Of a stretch of DNA of 64,000 nucleotides, positions 56,213 through 64,000 are shown in pieces; positions within the stretch are counted from its first letter, which is position 1; each line of letters opens with the position of its first letter. The notes below the pieces were generated by a model. It ran no database searches and was not told the origin of the DNA. It was given only the letters and a program-made list of their open reading frames with translations. Both the position numbers and the translations under genes were made by a program. The stretch spans positions 1,984,001 to 2,048,000 of the forward strand of contig JAFFJZ010000007.1 in the NCBI GenBank assembly GCA_018340375.1, read 5' to 3'. Origin of the DNA: Gonatopus flavifemur (lineage: Eukaryota; Arthropoda; Insecta; Hymenoptera; Dryinidae).

Positions 56213-57049
56213 ATGTCCCAACAAGATAAGAAAATCTGTGAAGGTTGTACTGAACCTGTCTCTCATCCTGTGAGCTGTCATACGTGTAATATTCATTCGC
56301 ATCCAGGATGTGTGCACAGATGTAATCACCCGTGGAGTGTGAACAAACTCATCGATTGTTCAGATGCTTCTTCACATCAAATTGATTCTTCTTTGGCAGA
56401 AGACTCGTCTCTGCTGGTGAATATAAAGGAGCTCATCCATGAAGAATTTTCGAAATTTCGTTATGAAATGGCTCGGGTTTACGAGGACAAAATAGTTTCT
56501 CTTAGTCAAACTATTCTTTCCCTTACTGCGAGATTGACTGAAGTTGAGAACAAACTCGACATTCCGAAACAAGACCGCGATTCTCGTGATCTTGGAACGA
56601 TTATTCATGAAGTCAACGAGCGACAGAAGCGATCTCGCAATATTATTATTGTTGGTATTGATGAGACGCCGGACAATCAACAGCGAAATGATGCAGCGAA
56701 GGTGAAAACACTGCTCCGAAATATTAATCCTTCCGTTCATGATAATATTAGGTTGCATAGAATCGGTGAAAAGGTTGCGAACAAACACAGACCTATTTGT
56801 GTTCCTTTTCCATCATCTCAGGATGTTATAAATATCTTGAAACGTAAATCTAATCACAATGGACCGTTTAAAATTTATCAAGATCGAACTGTTCAAGAAA
56901 GAAATTATTTAACCACGTTACGTGCGGAACTCAAGAATCTGATCGATGGTGGTGATTGCAACAAAACAATCAAGTATATTAATGGATTGCCAACGATTGT
57001 TGACACGCGTACTGTGCCCCAGAAAAAAAACCTATACCTCACCCTTTGA
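56213..57049 (+). CDS. LINE ORF1 protein, 278 aa
   Basis: The N-terminal PHD-like zinc finger (CEGC at 9-12, CHTC, H-x2-H-x2-GC, HRC) is followed by a predicted coiled coil (about 85-120, KIVSLSQTILSLTARLTEVE). After it comes an RRM-like segment beginning RSRNIIIVGI and containing LHRIGEK and RPICVPF. This is the ORF1 layout of CR1/Jockey-group LINEs, an RNA-binding chaperone that packages the element's RNA. The frame is intact. It overlaps the start of ORF2 by four bases (ORF2 opens at 57046; ORF1 stop TGA at 57047-57049), so ORF2 may be made by termination-reinitiation. Confidence 0.8.
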   Translation: MSQQDKKICEGCTEPVSHPVSCHTCNIHSHPGCVHRCNHPWSVNKLIDCSDASSHQIDSSLAEDSSLLVNIKELIHEEFSKFRYEMARVYEDKIVSLSQTILSLTARLTEVENKLDIPKQDRDSRDLGTIIHEVNERQKRSRNIIIVGIDETPDNQQRNDAAKVKTLLRNINPSVHDNIRLHRIGEKVANKHRPICVPFPSSQDVINILKRKSNHNGPFKIYQDRTVQERNYLTTLRAELKNLIDGGDCNKTIKYINGLPTIVDTRTVPQKKNLYLTL

Positions 57050-59889
57050 TATACTATCAGAATGTTCGTGGTCTTCGTACTAAACTTCAAGATTTGCAAA
57101 TTTCACTTTCATCTCTTACTTCCACGTATGATGTCATTATCTTCTCTGAAACCTGGTTAACGGATAACATATCTGATGAAGAATTGTCCTTCAATGATTA
57201 TGTCTTGTATCGGTTGGACAGGAGCAGGCGCACCAGTGTTTTTTCTCGAGGAGGTGGTGTGCTGATTGCGGTCAAAAAGTATTTGAATAGTGCATTGGTT
57301 GATTTGCCGCCTACTAGCGTGGAACATATTCTTGTCAAGTTGCAGTTTAATTCGAAGTCTGTTTTGATTGGAGCAAGTTACTTCCCCCCTGCCTCATCAT
57401 CATCTCTTTACCTTGAACATTGTGTTTCTCTGGCCGAGGTACTGTGTCAGGATTATGATTCTTCAATTTTCCTCTTCGGTGACTACAATCTTCCGCATGT
57501 GGTTTCGCGCAATGACGACTCTTCTCTAACGGCATCGTTTCGTCCTGGTGTGACACTGAATGAAAGGTCTTCGGTGGAGATTTTGACTCACTATTTCAAC
57601 TACTTTGGTTTATATCAAAAAAACAATATTCACAATGATTTCAATGGTATGCTGGATTTGATTTTTACCACCGATGAGTATGTTGAAACTATTAGTCCGG
57701 TTGATTACCTCCTACATTGTGATGCTTATCATCCCCCTATTGAAATTAGATTGTATTCTCTTTCATTGAGATCTTTGTCTTGTACCGACACGTCCCGGTA
57801 TAGTTATAAATTGGCTGATTTTTTTTCTATACGGCAGCATTTGAATCAAATTGATTGGGATTTGGAGTTGGAATGCATGGATGTAAATAATGCTATTAGT
57901 TTTTTGTATGATCAACTTTCTGTGGCTATTGAATTGTACGTTCCGAAAACATTGATCAAAAGATCTATTCATCCTCTTTAGTTTACTCCTGAGCTCAAAA
58001 AATTAATTAGAAGAAAGAAAGTTGCCCATATGATTTACAAATCGTCTTATAGTCGCGGCGATTATTCAGCGTTCTCTTTCTTGCGTGCTCAATGTAAATC
58101 ACGAGCTCGGGCTTGTGATTCGAATTACATTCGCCAAGTTGACACTAATATTCAAAAGGATGTTAAATCTTTTTGGAATTTCGTCAACAGTAAGCGTTCA
58201 TTTAATGACTTACCCAGTACTATCATGTTAAATAATGTAGTTGCTGACTCTACAGCTGGAATGGCTAACCTTTTTGCTGATCACTTTCCATCGGTTTTTG
58301 CTTCACATAACTCGGTTAATGTTAATCATTCTAGACATGATGTGTCATTTAACATGCTTTCTGATTCGGCTATTACCATAGGAGAGATCTACTCTGTTCT
58401 CGATTCGTTAGATACGAGCAAGGGCCCAGGATTTGATGGCCTTCCGCCGTTGCTGTTCAAGTCTTGCAAATTTATTCTTTCTCGAGCGCTTTGGATTATC
58501 TTTAATAAATCTCTTTCTTCTGGATGTTTCCCTGCTGAATTGAAAACGAGCCTGATCTCTCCTATTTTCAAGCATGGTAATAAACGGGATGCTAATAATT
58601 ATAGACCTATAAGTATTTCAAATGTTATGTCTAAGATTTTTGAGCGCGTGGTTGTTGGCAAGATTACTCCTTTGTTGTCGCCTCTTATTATCTCGGAACA
58701 ACATGGTTTCATGTCGATGAGGTCTACTACTACGAATTTGGCTGCTTTCTGTAATTACACCGCCATTGCGCTGGAGAATAACTCACAAGTTGATGTTATT
58801 TACACTGATTTCAGTAAAGCGTTTGATACTGTATCTCACAGCGTTCTTCTATCTAAGTTGAGTAGCTTTGGAATATCTGGTAATCTAAAACTTTGGTTCC
58901 AGAGGTACTTAACTGATCAAGTGCAGATGGTAAAAGTTCGGAACTTTTTTTCTGAACCGATTATACCTTCTTCGGGAGTGCCTAAGGGATCCCACCTTGG
59001 TCCACTTTTATTTTTGCTATTCATAAATGACATTGGGCAGGTTCTTAATGATTGTGATTCCCTGGTATTTGCTGATGATCTAGAAAGCTTCAAGAACATA
59101 AAATGTCTTGCGGATGTTGATTACTTACAGTCAGTATTATCGACATTAGGTTCTTGGTGCACCCGTAATTCTCTGCATCTGAACTTAGAAAAATGCTGTG
59201 TAATGAGAATCTCGCGGTCAAGGAATCCTCTCATATTCTCCTACAAGATTGCAAATGTTACATTGAATACTGTTAAATCTTATGTTGATCTCGGTGTAAC
59301 TATAAATGATGAATTGGATTTTTCTGAGCATTCTGTGAAAGCTTGTGGTACTGCGCTGAGGAATCTCGGCTTCGTCAAAAGATTTTCTAGTGATTTCAAA
59401 GATGTTAGGTCATTAAAAGTACTATATTCCTCTTCAATTTGACCACATCTTGAATATGCATCCCCTATCTGGTCTCCGTACTTGAAGAAGGATATTAGAA
59501 TGATTGAGAGTGTGCAACACAAGTTTCTACGCTTTGCTGCTCTTAGAATAGGCTGCCCTATGAGATATTCTGACCATGATTACTCCAGAATTCTTCACAG
59601 AATGAATTTAACTACCCTCGAAGAGCGGAGACGAATGAATGATCTCCTATTCCTTTTTAAATTGATTAATGGTTTTCTTGATTGCGAGTCATTGCTGAGT
59701 AAAGTAAATTTTAACATCCCCGGTAGACCAGTTAGGAGAGCGCTTCTATTTGAACCTGTACAATTCAATTCTAGATTTGGAAATTATGATCCGATTTCTC
59801 GCATTTGTGAATTAGCAAATAATTTCGATCGGTCGGTGGAATTGTTTGGTGTTTCCTTGAATCGGTTCAAACTGTCGGTCAATGCATGA
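57046..59889 (+). pseudogene. LINE ORF2: endonuclease and reverse transcriptase, two nonsense codons
   Basis: One continuous frame of 947 codons. The endonuclease (about 1-235) has YYQNVRGLRTK, IIFSETWL, LFGDYNLPH and CDAYHPP. The reverse transcriptase has NNYRPISISN, YTDFSKAFDTVSH, GVPKGSHLGPLLFLLFINDI and FADD (the FADD box at about 59079). It ends LNRFKLSVNA. There is no ATG at the head; the first codons start where ORF1 stops. TAG at 57979-57981 and TGA at 59440-59442 interrupt it and there are no frameshifts, so this copy died recently. It would nick target DNA and prime reverse transcription in the nucleus. Confidence 0.87.
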
Positions 59890-61243
59890 CCATATTGTGA
59901 TTGTATTTCATGCGTCTTTGGACGCTGTCTTGTATTGACTCTGTATTTACTTCTCATATCAAAGGGTGCTAACCCGTGTTTTGCAATAAAAAAAAAAAAA
60001 AAATCTCCCCTACTGTCGACGAAAACTCCATGGAAACGGCTGCGTACTGGAATGAGCCATACACCATTGGATTCCTTGGACAATTTCCTATAAGAATTGT
60101 TCCATCAGATCCTCCCGATCGAACGACAACCTTGCGGCCGATGGAAGAATTCGCATATGTATTGATAATTCCGTCAAATACCAGTCAACGACTTTTCGCG
60201 TGGAAAATCAAGAACACGGCCGCGTACCGGAATGGACCGTATATCACTGGATCCTGTAGACAATTCCTCATAAGGATCTATAGATTTTACCCCAAGAATC
60301 GGACGTCGACTTGTCTTCAAATAACGAAATTCATGCAAATTCTGTGCAAATGGACAAAAATCTCCCCTCCTGTCGACGAAAACTCAATGGAAACGGCCGC
60401 GTACTGGAATGAGCCATACACCATTGGATTCCTTGGACAATTTCCTATAAGAATTGATGCATCTCATTCTTTAAATCGAACGAGAACCCTGCAGTCGAAG
60501 GGAGAATTTGCATATGTATTGATTATTCCGTCGAATACCAGTCAACCACTTTTGGCGTGGAAAATCAAAAACACGCCCGCGTACTGGAATGAGCCGTATA
60601 TCACTGGATTCTGCAGACAATTTCTCATAAGAATCTATAGATTTCACTCCAAGAATCGGACGTCGACTTGTCTTCAAATCACGAAATTCATGCAAATTGT
60701 GTGCAAGTTGACAAAAATCTCGCCTTCTTTCGACGAAAACTGCATGAAAACGGCCGCGTACCGGAATGAGTCGTACACTATTGAATTCTTTGGACAATTT
60801 CCTTCAGGAATTGATGAATTTCAATCTCTGACTCGGACGACGTCCTATCATGAGATAACAATATTCACCGAAATCATGTAGAAGTTGTTAGGAATGTCGC
60901 TTTTTATTGACAAAAAACCCACGAAAACGGCCGCGTACCAAAATGAATCATATAACATCGGATTCCTCAGACAAAATCCTATAAGAATTGACGCATTTTA
61001 TCTTCCGAATCGGACGTCGTCTCATCAGTAGGTGATGAAATTCGTTAGAACCAATATATAACTCCTCGTTTCTCTGCAAAAAACGAACTTCCACTCAAAC
61101 TTCACGTGATAGATAAGACATCGTCGAGTGAACACCATGTACTTGTGATGCGTCATAAGGGCAGTTCATGGACTCATCATCGATAGACCAAAGCACACTT
61201 TTCTAATCTACCAAAACAAGTCCACCATGATGGATTTTCATGG

Positions 61244-61280
61244 TATAAAAACCCATGCATTGGGCCCAAAAGTCAGTTCT
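61244..61280 (+). promoter_or_regulatory. Core promoter: TATA box plus initiator
   Basis: TATAAAA at 61244-61250 and TCAGTT at 61273-61278, with the initiator A at 61275, 31 bp after the first T of the TATA box. TCAGT is the arthropod initiator consensus and the spacing is near ideal. It points to the small Cys4 genes downstream. It could instead belong to an LTR; no partner LTR is seen. Confidence 0.6.
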
Positions 61281-61584
61281 GCTCCTGCTCTTCAACTTCA
61301 ATTCCTCTTCAGCTCCACAAGTGTTCGCGTGTTTAAAATCATTTTGCCTATTCAAGTGTTGGAAATTATTTTGTCTTTCCCAAGTGTCTGGAATCATCTT
61401 GTTTTTGGGTGTTTGAAATATCGAAAGTGTTTCGTTATAAGTGTTAAAGTCCACTTCAAAGTGTTATAAATGATTTCTATTTCAAGGCTTAGTGACTTTT
61501 TGTTAGTTGAACTTTGAGTGTTTAAACTATAAGTGCAAAATAATTGGTTATTTTGGATGATACTTATTCTACGCAGTATCAGCT

Positions 61585-61990
61585 GTAAGTGCAAATCGTT
61601 TGTCTCTACACCCTTCATTAGTAGAAGTAACTTTGTTGTGAATATATAAGGGAAATACATATATAGCCTTCGTCAAAACCCCAAAAGGACAAGTTGAAGA
61701 TTAATAATCTTAGGGAATTCGGAGGGCTGGAACCCGACAGATGTTAATTGGAGAATTTGTCATTGATTAACTGAGAGAAATTCAGAGAGCTGGGATCTCT
61801 CAGATTTTCAACTGAAAACCCAAACCTACGAGTTGAAGATTAATCATCTCAGGGAATTCAGAGGGCTGGAACCCGACAGACGTTGATTGAAGACTTTGTC
61901 GTTGAGTGACTGAGAGAAATCCAGAGGGTTGGAATCACTCAGATTTTAAATTAAAAACCTTTATTGAAGAAGATATACATGTATTTTCAG
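61585..61990 (+). other. Candidate 5' intron, 406 bp
   Basis: The donor GTAAGT (61585-61590) follows AGCT, and the acceptor TTTTCAG ends at 61990, immediately before ATGAATAATG. Splicing would join a ~310-nt untranslated first exon (from 61275) to the first Cys4 module. The intron contains a ~137-bp repeat in two copies (61688-61828, 61829-61965), each built of two related halves around GGGCTGGAACCCGACAG and CTGAGAGAAATTCAGAGAGC. Inferred only. Confidence 0.4.
61688..61965. repeat. ~137-bp tandem repeat of hairpin-forming halves
   Basis: Two copies, each with AGTTGAAGATTAATNATCT, GGGCTGGAACCCGACAG and a CTGAGAGAAATTCAGAGAGC half that can fold with TCTCTCAG. The ~70-bp sub-period suggests an older four-fold array. 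Confidence 0.65.
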
Positions 61991-61997
61991 ATGAATA

Positions 61998-62356
61998 ATG
62001 AAAGAATCGATATCTAAAATTGATCTTTTGAAAACTTGTATCAAATCGAGTGAAACAAAGTTACTTCAAAATAACTTAGATTCTAAAACCCGTGATAAAA
62101 TCCGGAACGGACTCAAAAGGGATAAAAAAACCTACATCCTTCGGAGAAAATTTATGAACAATAAAAGGAGGAATTAGAGAAATCTCAAATTAATAGATGT
62201 CGCATTTGTAAGTTAACCAAGGTAGAATTTTTCAAGTGTGAACGTTGTGTAAATTTATTGGAAACATACACTCAATTCCACAGTGACGAATCAGAACAGA
62301 TGAATTTGACACGTAAGGAATTGCTGCACATTCATATGAATGAACAATTGTTCTAA
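61998..62356 (+). pseudogene. Small Cys4 protein, copy 1, frameshifted
   Basis: ATG at 61998 (a 7-base offset from an earlier ATG at 61991 whose frame stops after eight codons). About 119 codons: a basic, helix-prone N-terminus (MKESISKIDLLKTCIKSS to YILRRKFMNN), one frameshift near 62175, then CRIC..(9 residues)..CERC followed by NLLETYTQFHSDESEQMNL and a stop at 62354-62356. The C-x2-C-x9-C-x2-C pattern would bind zinc. It is clearly homologous to copy 2. I do not recognise the family. The upstream promoter and possible intron suggest it was once expressed. Confidence 0.5.
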
Positions 62357-62394
62357 TTTTATTCTTCCTCTCCTTCTCTTCATTTTTTCTCTCG

Positions 62395-62790
62395 ATGTTG
62401 GATCTAGAGATATTCAAGAGACTCATTTCCGTGAATGAAAAGATTAAATTGATTAACAGATCAATAGAAAAGAATAAGTCCAATAATAGGGTTTCGAATC
62501 GACTCCGCGAATCTTTGAAAAGGAATACCGCTGGATCCAATCGACTCCAAACATATATATTGAAGAAAATACAGAAATTGGAGGAATATTAAGCTAGATT
62601 AATCAAGAAATTCTATCATATCAGTAAATGCAATAGTTGTCAAATAAGTAACAAGGAGTTTTTCGATTGCATAAATTGTATTTCATTACTAGGAAAATAT
62701 ACCGAAATCTCAGACTCTGATTTGAAATTGTTGAGTTTGACGGAAAACGAACGATCTTATATCGATTTATTCAAATGTCTGTCTGAATAA
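62395..62790 (+). pseudogene. Small Cys4 protein, copy 2, one nonsense codon
   Basis: 131 codons from ATG 62395 with one internal TAA (62590-62592) in otherwise open frame. The basic N-terminus (KIKLINRSIEKNKSNNRV, LQTYILKKIQKLEEY) is followed by CNSC..(9 residues)..CINC and LLGKYTEISDSDLKLLSLTENE. The alignment with copy 1 covers YIL(K/R), EFF-C-x2-C, LL-x2-YT and the acidic SD motif. The stop at 62788-62790 overlaps an AATAAA signal (62787-62792), and a T-rich downstream stretch follows. Tandem duplication of one gene is the simplest reading. Confidence 0.55.
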
Positions 62791-63155
62791 AATTGTTTTT
62801 ATTGTAATTCACTGTTGGTATTTCAACTTTCCTTCTTCAACCGTTCTGTTTCTCCCCATCCTTGTCCATGACGTAAAATAGGGCAACTCACATTTTTAGG
62901 TATCGATATTTTATATTAATCCCTTCCATATGTCATTGAAAGAAATATTTCTCGAATATCTCTGGACGTGACAAATGATTAAAACATGAAATATTTCAAT
63001 TCGAGATTTGAATAAATCAATGAACCACATATCATCAACATGCGATGAATGAAGGAGAAAGTAATTACAAAGTATAATAAATGAAAAAGTCAATTACATT
63101 ATTTCCCAATTTACATTGGATGAGAGGAAGGAAGCAAAATTATTATGAAAAAAAA
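62791..63155. other. Interval without gene
   Basis: About 370 bp, AT-rich, with no repeat structure or motif-bearing frame. Confidence 0.4.
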
Positions 63156-63235
63156 AAATATATATTCCCAGGGATATGAACTCGTGTCCATAATGTCGCA
63201 GTCGCTCACCTTGACCGCTCAGCGACTAAGGTTCG
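63156..63235 (-). repeat. tRNA-derived SINE head
   Basis: On the minus strand, TCGCTGAGCGGTCAAGG (63210-63226) is a strong tRNA-Ser/Leu-like A box and GAGTTCATATCC (63173-63184) a B-box-like sequence, about 30 bp apart. An A/T-rich tail with a T run follows (mirror of 63149-63165). A paired anticodon stem cannot be drawn, so it is tRNA-derived rather than a working tRNA. Confidence 0.55.
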
Positions 63236-63845
63236 CTTGCGTACGGTAGGATTACAGCCTTACTTTAAGAACGTCAGATGTTTGGAATGCTCCATTTCGA
63301 AAGGTTTTCTTCAGTTCTATGAAGTAAATTAGTTTTATCAACTAAGTTAGTTTTATAAATTGAGTTAGTTCCATAAACTAACTCTTACTATTTACTCAGA
63401 TCCATATACTTGAAAAGTTTCTTCAAAATCTTTGTACCCTGTTTGGAAACCTCCCGTTGTAAGCTGCCGAAGCTGGAATCTGTCGCGGCACGTTTTGAGG
63501 GGGCGGTATACAGATGTCATGTGACATTGAGACATGCAAAGAGAATCCTACTCATCCGTCAATCTAAATTTCAAAGTTTTATGAAATTTCTTTGGATTAT
63601 TTGTTTGTAGGGTTAGGGTGGCACCTCCCCGAAATCCGGCCCTGTAAATCACGTCGAATAAAACAAAAGACGTGCGAACAACGAATGTTGACTCCGTCGC
63701 CGCAAGCAGTAAGTGATAGAAAACATTTGGAGTATTACTCTGCTCTATTGCACATATCGCTTCCACCGTTTATTTCCAGTATAATTTGAGTTGTTAAGAT
63801 CTCATTATCAAACGCTTCTGAGAGGTGCAAGGTAGCTTCATAATC
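63236..63845. other. Interval without recognised gene
   Basis: About 600 bp. 63320-63390 has a TTAGTT/AACTAA-rich stretch. 63600-63650 (GGGTTAGGGTGG, GGCCCTG) resembles MITE termini but no partner was found. The remainder may be the 5' untranslated region of the frame that opens at 63846. Confidence 0.35.
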
Positions 63846-64000
63846 ATGACGCCTAAACGTGGACGGCCACGGCAAGTTGATCGTGATTTTTTGTTTGAAG
63901 TCATTTCCAAATATAAAAATCAAATTATTAATGGTGGAGGGATTTTGGTTTCTAAATCCAATGAACTTTGGTGTGATATCGCGAATGACATGGAGGGCAC
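63846..64000 (+). CDS. AT-hook-like protein, 5' end only (cut by window edge)
   Basis: ATG at 63846 opens 51 codons still open at the window end: MTPKRGRPRQVDRDFLFEVI, then KYKNQIINGGGILVSKSNELW and CDIANDMEG. K-R-G-R-P-R is an AT-hook; the following helix and Trp resemble a Myb/MADF-like DNA-binding start seen, from memory, in several insect TE proteins. The codon use and the Kozak-like context (TCATG ACG) are unremarkable. It could be a TE gene or a host gene; nothing more can be said without the sequence beyond 64000. Confidence 0.4.
   Translation, partial: MTPKRGRPRQVDRDFLFEVISKYKNQIINGGGILVSKSNELWCDIANDMEG

Larger units (their letters stand above)
55839..59993 (+). mobile_element. Near-full-length Jockey/CR1-type LINE, 4.15 kb
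   Basis: It starts within satellite sequence just after GACAAAAAT (55838) and ends with AATAAA and an A17 tail at 59976-59998; the satellite resumes with CTCCCCT. Comparison with intact monomers (GACAAAAATCTCCCCT) shows it is a clean insertion with a short A-rich duplication that cannot be resolved from the tail. It has a ~370-bp 5' leader, ORF1 and ORF2. Clade assignment rests on the PHD-like ORF1 and the apurinic-type endonuclease; an exact clade is not claimed. Confidence 0.87.
52900..61085. mobile_element. Foldback-like element: inverted arms of ~178-bp tandem monomers, split by a LINE
   Basis: CCGGTACGCGGCCG-type motifs recur about every 178 bp, in one orientation from 53050 to about 54200 and in the opposite orientation from about 54250 to 55835 and 59995-60990. 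Two monomer types alternate, giving a ~357-bp higher unit with shared landmarks GACAAGTCGACGTCCGATTC, CATGGAGTTTCCGTCGAGAG and GGTATTTGACGGAATTATC. The outermost sequence (TTTTTTGCAGGAAAACGAGG, then GAGTTATATATTGGTTC, CACCTACTGATGA) near 52915 is mirrored at 61020-61083, defining terminal repeats. The LINE at 55839-59993 interrupts the right arm. The many frames of 60-300 codons in the monomers are satellite artefacts. Confidence 0.82.

Noticed and set aside
57347..57972. Minus-strand frames within LINE ORF2
   Set aside because: They are antisense to a frame with clear endonuclease motifs.
53055..60881. Frames of 60-301 codons on both strands in the 178-bp monomers
   Set aside because: Because the monomer pair is ~357 bp (divisible by 3) frames stay open by chance. 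The peptide repeats with the satellite, and both strands are equally open.
63156..63235. Annotation as a functional tRNA gene
   Set aside because: A-box and B-box similarity is good but the acceptor and anticodon stems cannot be paired.

Overview
This is a eukaryotic nuclear window with no recognisable host gene. It is AT-rich and almost entirely transposable elements (TEs) nested in one another. The element types present (piggyBac, P, rosa-type DD41D mariner, several hAT groups, a Jockey/CR1-type LINE, many palindromic MITEs), together with a TATA plus TCAGT core promoter, suggest an arthropod, most likely an insect. The order cannot be fixed from the sequence. No coding frame was judged to be host; every protein read here is TE-type, of unknown role, or cut by the window edge.

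Layout. 0-8.9 kb: palindromic MITEs (hAT, piggyBac and Tc1/mariner types, several with target duplications) and fold-back elements. 8.95-28.03 kb: I propose one 19-kb hAT element with matching ends (CAGGGTGTCTAGCA), a 5-bp duplication (TTTAT) and a minus-strand BED/hAT transposase gene. Insertions have swollen it: a 3.4-kb hAT that splits the transposase and itself carries at least four MITEs, a deleted rosa mariner, a 1.85-kb near-perfect palindrome and more MITEs. 28-37 kb: MITEs, a partial tandem duplication, and an apparently intact 781-aa zinc-finger transposase-like gene (minus strand) with a companion exon, then nested fold-back elements. 37.28-42.78 kb: a piggyBac with a broken transposase and about fourteen ~125-bp subterminal repeats in inverted arms. 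43-48.6 kb: a P-element transposase pseudogene with a hAT insertion at its 5' side, then a fold-back element. 49.4-52.8 kb: a 275-bp tandem repeat rich in AGGTCA half-sites, and a 2.2-kb palindrome carrying one exon-like reading frame. 52.9-61.1 kb: a Foldback-like structure of ~178-bp monomers in two inverted arms, interrupted by a 4.15-kb LINE with ORF1 and ORF2. 61.2-62.8 kb: a core promoter, a candidate intron and two tandem, decayed copies of a small Cys4 protein I do not recognise. 63-64 kb: a tRNA-like SINE head and the start of an AT-hook reading frame cut by the window edge.

The genes do not form a pathway. The value of the window lies in its stratigraphy: target duplications, restored reading frames and nesting give a relative order of insertion. 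The points most worth a second look are the tandem Cys4 modules, the exon-bearing palindrome, the 178-bp inverted satellite, the exploded hAT, and the recurrent AGGTCA arrays in unrelated repeats. Family names come from motif recognition alone; no database search was possible.
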